Translations under genes and position numbers: made by a program
The notes under the pieces: generated by a model
Told to the model about the DNA's origin: nothing
The model's input: only the letters and a program-made list of their open reading frames with translations
Database searches by the model: none
Assembly (NCBI GenBank): GCA_028678445.1
Contig: JAJRDJ010000067.1
Span: forward strand, 1-6,068
DNA: 6,068 bases
DNA from: Methylococcaceae bacterium
GTDB taxonomy: Bacteria > Pseudomonadota > Gammaproteobacteria > Methylococcales > Methylococcaceae
Direction of reading: 5' to 3'
Shown here: positions 1 through 5,942 of the stretch, piece after piece
Layout of the letters: every line of letters starts with the position of its first letter
How positions within the stretch are numbered: position 1 is the first letter of the stretch

Positions 1-84
1 AAGGGCCGAACCGGATCGGGTTAGCCGTCGGGGTCAAAGCCCGCAAACGTTGAACGACCTCGGACCCACGGCCTCCCGCCGACT

Positions 85-116
85 AGCATGGCCGATTTTT
101 CACCGGCTTTCATGCT
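85..116. repeat. Imperfect hairpin upstream of the cytochrome gene
   Basis: AGCATG (85-90) and GCCG (91-94) can pair with CGGC (104-107) and CATGCT (111-116), leaving a nine-base loop and a three-base TTT bulge on the 3' arm. No run of T follows, so it does not look like a standard intrinsic terminator of this strand. It lies about 75 bases before the cytochrome start and could be the end of an upstream transcript or a leader structure. The pairing is seen; any role is a guess. Confidence 0.35.
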
Positions 117-178
117 CGGGGGCGAGCGGCGTGCCGATCATGATGGTTAGCCATGAAATAAAAAGTCGCCAGGTTTTT

Positions 179-184
179 AGGAAA
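179..184 (+). promoter_or_regulatory. Ribosome binding site of the cytochrome gene
   Basis: AGGAAA stands five bases before the ATG at 190 (seven from the end of the AGGA core). It supports that ATG, which is directly followed by a basic-hydrophobic export sequence. No convincing -35/-10 pair was found in 1-189. Confidence 0.6.
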
Positions 185-189
185 TCAGC

Positions 190-2451
190 ATGAAGTTAAG
201 CCGTCTGCAAACCCTGGGGATTGCCCTGTCACTGGTGGCGGGTATCGCCCTGGCCATCGGCCTTGGGTGGCCGGGACGTGTGAAGGCCCCGCCGCCGTCG
301 GAAGCCGCCACCCCAACCCCCCCCGGCGCGGCCGATAACGCCCTGCCTCCGGCGCATTTTGTGGGCCGCGCCGCCTGTGCCGGCTGTCATGCCGAGCAGG
401 ATCGGCTCTGGCAGGGTTCGCATCACGATCTCGCCATGCAGGAAGCCAACACGAAAACGGTGTTGGGGGATTTCAATAACGCCGAGTTCAGCAAGGATGG
501 CGTGGTCACACGATTCTTCCGGCGGGATGGGCGGTTTATGGTCCGCACTGACGGGCCGGATGGCGCGCTGGCCGAGTTCGAAATCCTCTATACCTTCGGC
601 GTGACCCCGCTCCAGCAATATCTGGTGCCGCTGCCGGGCGGGCGGCTCCAGGCGCTATCCATCGCCTGGGACTGCCGGCCCCAGGCAGCGGGCGGCCAGC
701 GCTGGTTTCATCTCTACCCGGACGAAAAGATCGACCACCGCGACGAGTTGCACTGGACCAAGCTCTCGCAGAACTGGAATTTCATGTGCGCGGAATGCCA
801 TTCCACTGATTTACAGAAAAACTACGATCAGGCCACCCACGGCTATCGGACCACCTGGTCCGAGATCAATGTGAGCTGCGAAGCCTGCCATGGGCCGGGT
901 TCTCGACACATCGCCTTTGCGGAAAAACAGCAAGGCTATGAGCGCATCGATCCCCAGACCTTGGGACTGGCGCTGCGTCTGGACGAACGCCAGGGCGTCA
1001 GTTGGCCGATCCGGGAGGCCTCGGGCAATGCCGTGCGCAGCCGCCCCCGGACCACGACCCAGGAAATCGAAACCTGTGCCCGCTGCCATTCACGGCGCGG
1101 CCAGTGGTTCGCCGATTACCAGCCCGGCCAGCCCCTGATGAACAGCCATCTGCCGGCCTTGCTGCGGGCCGGCATGTACCATGCCGACGGCCAGATCGAT
1201 GGCGAGGTGTATGAGTACGGCTCCCTGCTGCAAAGCCGGATGTTCCAGGCCGGCGTGACCTGCAGTGATTGCCATGAGCCACACAGCCTCAAACTACGGG
1301 CAGAGGGCAATGGCGTGTGCCTCCAATGCCATGGCGCGGATAAATATGCCTCCGAGCAACACCATTTTCACTCGGCCAATTCCCCAGGCGCGCAGTGTGT
1401 CGAGTGCCATATGCCGGCCAATAACTACATGGTGGTCGATCCGCGCCGCGATCACAGTTTCCGCATCCCGCGCCCCGATCTCACGGTCAGGATCGGCACC
1501 CCCAATGCCTGCAACCGTTGTCATGCTGACCGCCCGGCCCGGTGGGCGGCAGCGGAACTCAAGCGCCGCCTGGGGCATGATCCCAAGGGCTATCAGGACT
1601 ACGCCGCAACCCTGCATGCCGCCCGCACTGGCGCCGCGGACGCCGAGGACCGCCTGAGCGCGCTGCTCCAGGAAAAATCCCAGCCCGCCATCGCCCGCGC
1701 TACGGCGGCCGCCGAGCTCAGGACGCGCCTGACGCCGGCTTCTTTCCCCAGCCTGGTGCAGGCGCTTTACGATGCCGAGCCGCTGGTGCGGGCTGCCGCG
1801 CTGGAGTCCCTCGATCCCGTGCCGCCCCAGCAACGCTGGGAGGCCGCTCATTCGTTGTTGCGCGATCCCGTCCGGGTGGTGCGGGCCATGGCGGCGGAGG
1901 CTCTCGCGGGAGTGCCGGCCGAGCAGATACCGGCGGGTGAGCGGGAGGAATTCCTGACGGCCGGCGAGGAGTATCTGGCAGCGCAGCGATTCAACGCCGA
2001 TGAACCGGGTGCTGTGGTGAATCTCGGGAATTTCCACGCCGCCCTTGGCCAGGCCGCCGAGGCGGAACTGGCCTACCGGGAAGCCCTCGCGATCAATCCC
2101 GACTGGATGCCGGCCTATGTCAACCTCGGCGATCTCTTCCGCCCAACCGGCCGGGATGCGGAGGGAGCGAACCTGATACAGCAAGGTCTGGCTCGCCAGC
2201 CCCAGGCAGCGGCGTTGCACCACAGCTTGGGGTTGGCGCGGGTCCGGCAGAAGGACCTACCGGCGGCCCTGGCTTCCCTCAAGAAGGCACTGGACCTGGC
2301 GCCCGAGGACACCCGCTTTCGCTACGTCTATGCCGTCGCCCTCCACAGCGCGGGGAAAACCCGCGAAGCTCAAACCGTCGTCAAGACCGGGCTGAAGCGA
2401 ACACCGGGCGATCCTGGCTTGAGAGAATTGGCTGCACAACTGGGTCAGTAA
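190..2451 (+). CDS. Octahaem c-type cytochrome with HEAT-like and TPR C-terminal domains
   Basis: This 753-aa protein is predicted to act in electron transfer or redox chemistry on the periplasmic side of the inner membrane. Residues 9-27 are hydrophobic after a basic start, followed by a Pro/Ala-rich linker to about residue 54, so it is either a cleaved export signal or an uncleaved membrane anchor. Eight CXXCH haem-binding motifs begin at residues 63, 200, 230, 296, 358, 377, 403 and 441. The first sits in a CAGCH...SHHDLAMQ context typical of the cytochrome c554-like domain. Other histidines, for example in HHFH before the seventh motif and DHSFRIPRP before the eighth, could be distal ligands. 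Residues about 498-580 look like HEAT-type helical repeats. Residues 607-742 are four contiguous 34-residue TPR units, and an 11-residue tail completes the protein. The architecture matches the broad 'multihaem cytochrome/TPR protein' family; its substrate is not known to me. It stands alone here: the next gene on this strand is about 780 bases away. Haem attachment would need the cell's cytochrome c maturation machinery, which is not in this window. Confidence 0.93.
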   Translation: MKLSRLQTLGIALSLVAGIALAIGLGWPGRVKAPPPSEAATPTPPGAADNALPPAHFVGRAACAGCHAEQDRLWQGSHHDLAMQEANTKTVLGDFNNAEFSKDGVVTRFFRRDGRFMVRTDGPDGALAEFEILYTFGVTPLQQYLVPLPGGRLQALSIAWDCRPQAAGGQRWFHLYPDEKIDHRDELHWTKLSQNWNFMCAECHSTDLQKNYDQATHGYRTTWSEINVSCEACHGPGSRHIAFAEKQQGYERIDPQTLGLALRLDERQGVSWPIREASGNAVRSRPRTTTQEIETCARCHSRRGQWFADYQPGQPLMNSHLPALLRAGMYHADGQIDGEVYEYGSLLQSRMFQAGVTCSDCHEPHSLKLRAEGNGVCLQCHGADKYASEQHHFHSANSPGAQCVECHMPANNYMVVDPRRDHSFRIPRPDLTVRIGTPNACNRCHADRPARWAAAELKRRLGHDPKGYQDYAATLHAARTGAADAEDRLSALLQEKSQPAIARATAAAELRTRLTPASFPSLVQALYDAEPLVRAAALESLDPVPPQQRWEAAHSLLRDPVRVVRAMAAEALAGVPAEQIPAGEREEFLTAGEEYLAAQRFNADEPGAVVNLGNFHAALGQAAEAELAYREALAINPDWMPAYVNLGDLFRPTGRDAEGANLIQQGLARQPQAAALHHSLGLARVRQKDLPAALASLKKALDLAPEDTRFRYVYAVALHSAGKTREAQTVVKTGLKRTPGDPGLRELAAQLGQ

Positions 2452-2475
2452 CAAACTCGATCAAGCTTGCGATTA

Positions 2476-2712
2476 CTAACGCTTGAAGCCAGTGAGCCAC
2501 CGCTTTTCGATCAGTCGCAGAACCCGGCGGTGGGTCTGTTGCTTGACACGTGGGCTCGCGGCCTCGGTCAGGAACGTGTCGGGTGCTAGCGTAGGCCCGC
2601 CGCTGCCGCGCTGAACTACCCATCGATGCCGCCAGAGGGGGCAGTGCCGGTTGACCTTTAGCGCCGCGCCGAAGCGATGGACCAACGTCACCGCACCGAA
2701 CCCCGCTGGCAC
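2476..2712 (-). pseudogene. Decayed IS91-type transposase fragment
   Basis: Read on the - strand, this stretch gives about 78 residues without a proper start. Near its beginning is GAVTLVHRFGAALKVNRH, which closely resembles the conserved IS91-family transposase stretch (typically GAVTxIQRFGSALNLNxHFH). Near its end is HRRVLRLIEKRWL, resembling the RRVLRxLERRGLL part of the same proteins. The HFHxLxLDGVY block expected between them is disrupted: in another frame IDG-stop-F appears at about the right place, suggesting a frameshift and a stop. A stop also lies upstream at 2755-2757, and neither the remaining N-terminal part nor the C-terminal catalytic region is recognisable. I infer a non-functional relic of a mobile element lying between two unrelated transcription units. 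The family call rests on remembered motifs; a chance open frame is the alternative. Confidence 0.5.
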
Positions 2713-2930
2713 GTCCGGACCAAAGGGACGACCTCCAAGCGCCGGACGAAACGGTTACAGCTCCCCGCCCGCTTGCCTCGTATCGATCACAGACACAAAC
2801 GGGACGATGGCTCTTCCGGAACCTACGGCCGAGCCCTAGGCACGACGAGCCGCACGCCCATTCGATTGGGCCGGCCACCCCGCCAACCGCCGAAACACGC
2901 TTCGCCCTTTCCAACGGATTTTTCGCTGTC

Positions 2931-2953
2931 GCCGAAATTCCTTTCGTTTCGGC
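2931..2953. repeat. Perfect 7-bp inverted repeat (hairpin)
   Basis: GCCGAAA (2931-2937) and TTTCGGC (2947-2953) are exact inverted copies separated by nine bases. A further direct copy of GCCGAAA lies at 2889-2895, so two alternative pairings with the 3' arm exist. No clean T-tract follows on the + strand (only CTTTTC at 2965-2970), so terminator function is doubtful. Confidence 0.45.
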
Positions 2954-2983
2954 CACCCGCCCCGCTTTTCTGACTCAGCGCGC

Positions 2984-3028
2984 TTTCATGAAATTACTGT
3001 TGCCTATTCAATAGGTTGCGCTTATGCC
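2984..3028 (+). promoter_or_regulatory. Candidate operator/promoter region for the operon
   Basis: Two perfect dyads lie close together: TTTCATGAAA (2984-2993) and CCTATTCAATAGG (3003-3015, one central base). Their centres are about 20.5 bases apart, close to two helical turns, as expected for sites bound on one DNA face. A weak sigma70-like pair, TTGCCT (3000-3005) and TATGCC (3023-3028) with a 17-base spacer, overlaps the second dyad. The palindromes are seen directly. The promoter is a weak match and its regulation is inferred. It would leave a leader of about 200 bases before the first gene. Confidence 0.3.
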
Positions 3029-3220
3029 GCCGCCAGTCTCGCCATTTCTCAATTCTGGCACGGCACTTGTGAAATTTCTATCGAGCTTGTCAGTCCGGCC
3101 ATGATCGACAACCCGGAGAGGAATTCGGAGCCAATCCGCATCTTCGACAGACTGAGGGCCTATGGCGGGAATGACTCCCTCCCGGCAACGCTCCGGTATT
3201 CCTTAAAACCCGTGCCCTAT

Positions 3221-3226
3221 GGAGGA
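3221..3226 (+). promoter_or_regulatory. Ribosome binding site deciding the start of the first paralogue
   Basis: GGAGGA lies seven bases before the ATG at 3234. An earlier in-frame ATG at 3219 overlaps this site and has no comparable site of its own, so 3234 is the preferred start. The resulting N-terminus also resembles the second paralogue's in length and character. Confidence 0.7.
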
Positions 3227-3233
3227 AACGACC

Positions 3234-3899
3234 ATGTACCAGCCCGAAAGTGCGTTTGAATTCAATCCGGAAATGAGCAACTTCGAGGAAGAGCAATTCG
3301 AGTTCGGCCAAGCCGAATGGGGCGGCCCCAGCGGGGAGGTCTTCAACGAAGGAGAGCTGATGGAACTCACCGCCGAACTCCTGGAAATCAACAGCGAGGA
3401 AGAGCTGAATTACTTCCTCGGCAACCTGGTGAAGCGGGCCGCGAGCGCCATCGGCAAGGTGGCGCGTTCCCCCGTGGGTCAGGCCATCGGCGGGGTCCTC
3501 AAGTCCGCCGCCAAGAAGGCCCTGCCCATTGCCGGCGGTGCCCTTGGAGCTTGGGTGGGCGGCCCCCTAGGGGCCAAGATCGGCAGCGGCCTGGCCAGCG
3601 CGGCCGGCAGCGCCTTGGGGCTGGAAGCCGAAATGCTGAGCAACGAGGACCGGGAATTCGAAGGCGCGAAGCAGTTCGTCCGATTTGCCGGGGATACGGT
3701 CAGGAATACCCTGAACACACCAGCCAGCGCCGACCCCAGAGCCGCCGCTCAGAGCGCCGCGGTGCAGGCCGCCAAGGCTCTGGCTCCTGGACTCCTGGGC
3801 GCTGCCCCTGCAGCGGCAGCGGTCCGGCGCGGTGCGCACAGCGCCTTGGCCGGTCGCTGGGTCCGCCGCGGCCGCCACATCCTGATCCTCAATGCCTGA
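3234..3899 (+). CDS. Acidic-leader glycine-zipper protein, first paralogue
   Basis: This 221-aa protein is not one I can name. Residues 1-57 contain 17 Glu and no Asp, Lys or Arg, with aromatic-acidic motifs such as FEFNPE and EEEQFEF. Residues 41-65 (ELMELTAELLEIN, then NYFLGNL) look like an amphipathic helix. Residues 66-98 are basic and helical, with SPVGQAIGG. Residues 99-131 are rich in Gly/Ala with regular small-residue spacing (GGALGAWVGGPLGAKIG), the pattern of a glycine zipper that could insert in or associate with membrane. Residues 138-158 hold another conserved helix (EDREFEGAKQFVRFAGD), followed by an Ala-rich stretch and the tail GRWVRRGRHILILNA. There is no classical Sec signal peptide. 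It is followed 17 bases later by a paralogue, then by a metallopeptidase. Possible roles include a secreted effector or bacteriocin-like protein, a substrate of the adjacent peptidase, or a membrane-associated structural component; the sequence does not choose between them. Confidence 0.85.
   Translation: MYQPESAFEFNPEMSNFEEEQFEFGQAEWGGPSGEVFNEGELMELTAELLEINSEEELNYFLGNLVKRAASAIGKVARSPVGQAIGGVLKSAAKKALPIAGGALGAWVGGPLGAKIGSGLASAAGSALGLEAEMLSNEDREFEGAKQFVRFAGDTVRNTLNTPASADPRAAAQSAAVQAAKALAPGLLGAAPAAAAVRRGAHSALAGRWVRRGRHILILNA
3855..3872 (+). repeat. 18-base direct repeat in the 3' ends of the two paralogues
   Basis: CGCTGGGTCCGCCGCGGC occurs identically here and at 4553-4570, encoding RWVRRG in both proteins. 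It is the most exact nucleotide match I noticed between the two genes, within a region (the last 40 codons) that otherwise differs strongly. This points to selection on the tail or to recent exchange between copies. Confidence 0.8.
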
Positions 3900-3916
3900 T
3901 CACCTGGAGAATAGCC

Positions 3917-4597
3917 ATGCACGACATCGACCGCAGTTTCATGGAATACACCCCGGAAACGGGCGCCTACGAACAGGAGCAGTTCGAGTTCGCCGAATCC
4001 GAATGGGCCGGGGAATCCGGCGAGATTTTCGGCGAAACCGAACTGATGGAGCTGGCTTCCGAACTCCTGGAGGTCAACAACGAAGCCGAGCTGAACCATT
4101 TTCTGGGGAGCCTCATAAGCAAGGCCGCTAGCGCCGTGGGTTCCGCCATCAAATCGCCGGTGGGCCAAACCTTGGGGGGCATCCTGAAAGGAGCCGCCAG
4201 AAAAGCCCTGCCCATGTTGGGAAGCGCCGTTGGCGGCTATTTCGGGGGGGGCACGGGAGCCAAGGTGGGTGGCCAACTGACATCTGGGGCGGGGCGACTG
4301 TTCGGGCTTGAAACCGAAGGCCTGAGCCACGAGGACGAAGCCTTCGAAGTGGCCAAGCAGTATGTCCGCTTCGCCGGGGACGCAGTGAAAAACGCGGTGA
4401 TTGCGCCGGGTGGAGACCCACGGGCGGTAGCCCAGGCCGCAGCTACCCAGGCGGCCCAGCGGCTCGCGCCAGGACTGCTGTCGGGTGCAGCAACGACAAG
4501 ACCGGGTTTCGGCGGCACAGCAACGGGCCCCGCCGGGGGCCGTACCGGCGGCCGCTGGGTCCGCCGCGGCAACCGCATCATTCTGTACGGAGTGTAA
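3917..4597 (+). CDS. Acidic-leader glycine-zipper protein, second paralogue
   Basis: This 226-aa protein has the same order of segments as the preceding gene product. Over the 66-residue block starting at SGEIF (residue 34) I count 43 identities. The first 58 residues carry 16 Glu and 2 Asp with a single Arg at position 6; the first Lys is residue 69. A basic helical segment with SPVGQTLGG follows, then a Gly-rich core (about 100-131, with GGYFGGGTGAKVGG), a conserved EDEAFEVAKQYVRFAGD helix, an Ala-rich stretch, a Gly/Thr-rich linker, and the tail GRWVRRGNRIILYGV. The start is supported by GGAGA at 3906-3910, six bases before the ATG. The frame stays open upstream through the first paralogue, so an automatic caller could wrongly extend it back as far as 3317. 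The copy arose by tandem duplication and has diverged most in the linker before the tail. Function is unknown. The peptidase gene begins six bases after its stop, in the same frame. Confidence 0.87.
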   Translation: MHDIDRSFMEYTPETGAYEQEQFEFAESEWAGESGEIFGETELMELASELLEVNNEAELNHFLGSLISKAASAVGSAIKSPVGQTLGGILKGAARKALPMLGSAVGGYFGGGTGAKVGGQLTSGAGRLFGLETEGLSHEDEAFEVAKQYVRFAGDAVKNAVIAPGGDPRAVAQAAATQAAQRLAPGLLSGAATTRPGFGGTATGPAGGRTGGRWVRRGNRIILYGV

Positions 4598-4603
4598 GCC
4601 GCC

Positions 4604-5941
4604 ATGGCCGTTCCGGCTTACGTCTCCTGGATGCTGGCGCAGGAAGCAAGCGCCCTTCTCACCCGGTTGGCGCGCGTCAAGTCCTTCGCGATGCAGGAAC
4701 CCATGCTGCCGGCAGCAAACCTTTTGCCGGAATCCCAGACTGCTATCGAGGGGGTGCTGGCGTCGGGGCGACGGGAGTTGCGGGTCCGCATCCAGGAGTA
4801 CCTGCAATGGCTGGCGGGTCCGAGCGCCTGGATCGCCAACGCGGAGGAGGCCCATCGCCGGTTCGTGTTCCTCCGGCTCCGATTCAACGCAGTGCTGAAC
4901 CAGTTCGACCTCTTCAATGACGTCATCACCCAGCGCAGCGAGAATGAAACCGGGGTATGGCTGTCGGGGCTGGACGTGGTATCTGCCGATGCACTGCATC
5001 TACCCGGCGGCTATTACCAGGCACCGCCGGTGCTCTGTTACCTGGACCGCGGCATCGGCGCGGCAATCCGTCGGGCCCGCACTCGGCTACCCGGTGGTGC
5101 CGAGAATCCGGTGGCGGTGATTCGGGTGCCGCGGGAACGGATGATCGGCCACGGTATCGCCTCGTCGCTGATTCACGAGGTCGGCCATCAGGCGGCGGCT
5201 CTGCTTGACCTGGTCAACTCGCTCCGGCCGGTGCTCCGGGGCTTGCAGGCGGGTGCCGGCCCCACGACGATCGCCTGGCAGATATGGGAGCGCTGGATCT
5301 CCGAGATCGTCGCCGATTTCTGGTCGGTGGCGCGGGTAGGAATCGCTTCCACCCTGGGGCTGATGGGCGTAGTGGGATTGCCACGGCCCTTCGTGTTCCG
5401 AATCGATGTGAACGATCCCCATCCAGCACCGTGGATCAGGGTGAAGCTGAGTTGTGCGCTTGGTCGAGCACTGTATCCCCATCCGCAGTGGGATCGGGTC
5501 GAGGCACTGTGGGAGGCCTATTACCCACTGGCCGGCCTCGACCGGGAAAGGGCCGAGCTCCTGACCCGATTGCAGACTCACATACCAGGCTTTGTCTCGC
5601 TCCTGGTCAACCACCGCCCCAAACCCCTTCGCGGGCGTTCCCTGGTGGAAGTCATGAATGTGGAGGAACGCCAGCCGGCCCGGCTCCAAGCCCTGTTCCG
5701 GGGCTGGCGTCGCAACCCCGACCGTATGTACCGGGCGCCGCCGTCCCTGGTGTTCGCCGTGCTCGGTCAGGCGCGGGCCGACGGGCGCCTGGGCCCGGAG
5801 GACGTAAGCGCGCTCCTGGGCAAATTACTCAACCATTGGGCGCTGCGCAGCACCCTGGACGTATCCGCGGTGTGCGCCCGGCGCCATACCTGTTCCCGAT
5901 TGCTTCAACAACCCGTTTTGAGCCTGCGCTCAGGAGGATGA
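4604..5941 (+). CDS. Predicted soluble M48-like zinc metallopeptidase
   Basis: This 445-aa protein is predicted to hydrolyse peptide bonds using one zinc ion. HEVGH at residues 191-195 supplies two zinc-binding His and the catalytic Glu192. SEIVAD places a third ligand at Glu234, followed by Asp238, the ExxAD arrangement of gluzincins. HPAPWIR at 273-279 fits the HPxxxxR motif found after ExxAD in M48 peptidases. Residues 1-180 are mostly helical with no signal peptide. Only a modest hydrophobic patch (about 245-260) is present, so unlike HtpX or Ste24 it appears soluble. The C-terminal third (about 300-445) is unassigned. ATG 4604 is the earliest possible start, because the stop of the preceding gene is in the same frame nine bases upstream; GGAG at 4589-4592 is a rather distant ribosome binding site. 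Translation may be coupled to the preceding gene. By position it is a candidate to process the two paralogues, possibly by removing their acidic N-terminal segments; this is inference. The catalytic call is strong, the subfamily less so. Confidence 0.85.
   Translation: MAVPAYVSWMLAQEASALLTRLARVKSFAMQEPMLPAANLLPESQTAIEGVLASGRRELRVRIQEYLQWLAGPSAWIANAEEAHRRFVFLRLRFNAVLNQFDLFNDVITQRSENETGVWLSGLDVVSADALHLPGGYYQAPPVLCYLDRGIGAAIRRARTRLPGGAENPVAVIRVPRERMIGHGIASSLIHEVGHQAAALLDLVNSLRPVLRGLQAGAGPTTIAWQIWERWISEIVADFWSVARVGIASTLGLMGVVGLPRPFVFRIDVNDPHPAPWIRVKLSCALGRALYPHPQWDRVEALWEAYYPLAGLDRERAELLTRLQTHIPGFVSLLVNHRPKPLRGRSLVEVMNVEERQPARLQALFRGWRRNPDRMYRAPPSLVFAVLGQARADGRLGPEDVSALLGKLLNHWALRSTLDVSAVCARRHTCSRLLQQPVLSLRSGG
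5932..5937 (+). promoter_or_regulatory. Ribosome binding site of the last, partial gene
   Basis: A full AGGAGG lies inside the end of the metallopeptidase gene, five bases before ATG 5943. An ATG at 5938 directly abuts the AGGAGG and opens a frame of only about 31 codons, so 5943 is preferred. Confidence 0.75.
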
Positions 5942-5942
5942 C

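Larger units (their letters stand above)
2713..3233. other. Gene-poor spacer before the paralogue operon
   Basis: No convincing gene is seen on either strand. Open frames here lack ribosome binding sites and have low-complexity, Arg/Pro/Ser-rich translations. The part nearest 2713 may be further decayed transposase sequence on the - strand, but I cannot match it. The part from about 2930 is richer in A/T and in short inverted repeats and probably contains the promoter and 5' leader of the downstream operon. Confidence 0.5.

Noticed and set aside
1..53. Possible C-terminal tail of an upstream gene (16 codons to TGA at 51-53)
   Set aside because: It is too short to judge, and other frames also remain open over much of 1-189.
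1294..2223. 309-aa open frame on the - strand
   Set aside because: It lies wholly inside the cytochrome gene, whose haem motifs and TPR units are unmistakable, and is a by-product of GC-rich codon bias.
2461..2486. TCAAGC/GCTTGA inverted repeat just after the cytochrome stop, considered as a terminator
   Set aside because: It has only six pairs, a loop of about 14 bases and no following T-tract.
2381..2956. 191-aa open frame on the - strand
   Set aside because: It overlaps the end of the cytochrome gene and gives a low-complexity translation; part of it reads the transposase relic in a different frame.
3101..3259. 52-codon open frame overlapping the start of the first paralogue
   Set aside because: It has no ribosome binding site, resembles no protein I know and overlaps the real start region. 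A leader peptide is conceivable but unsupported.
3317..3916. Upstream extension of the second paralogue through the first gene
   Set aside because: The frame is merely open; the extension reads the first paralogue out of frame, and ATG 3917 has a good ribosome site and matches its paralogue's length.
3749..4999. 416-aa open frame on the - strand
   Set aside because: It is antisense to three well-supported + strand genes, and its translation shows no recognisable domain.
5087..5689. 200-aa open frame on the - strand
   Set aside because: It is antisense to the catalytic region of the metallopeptidase, with no supporting signals.
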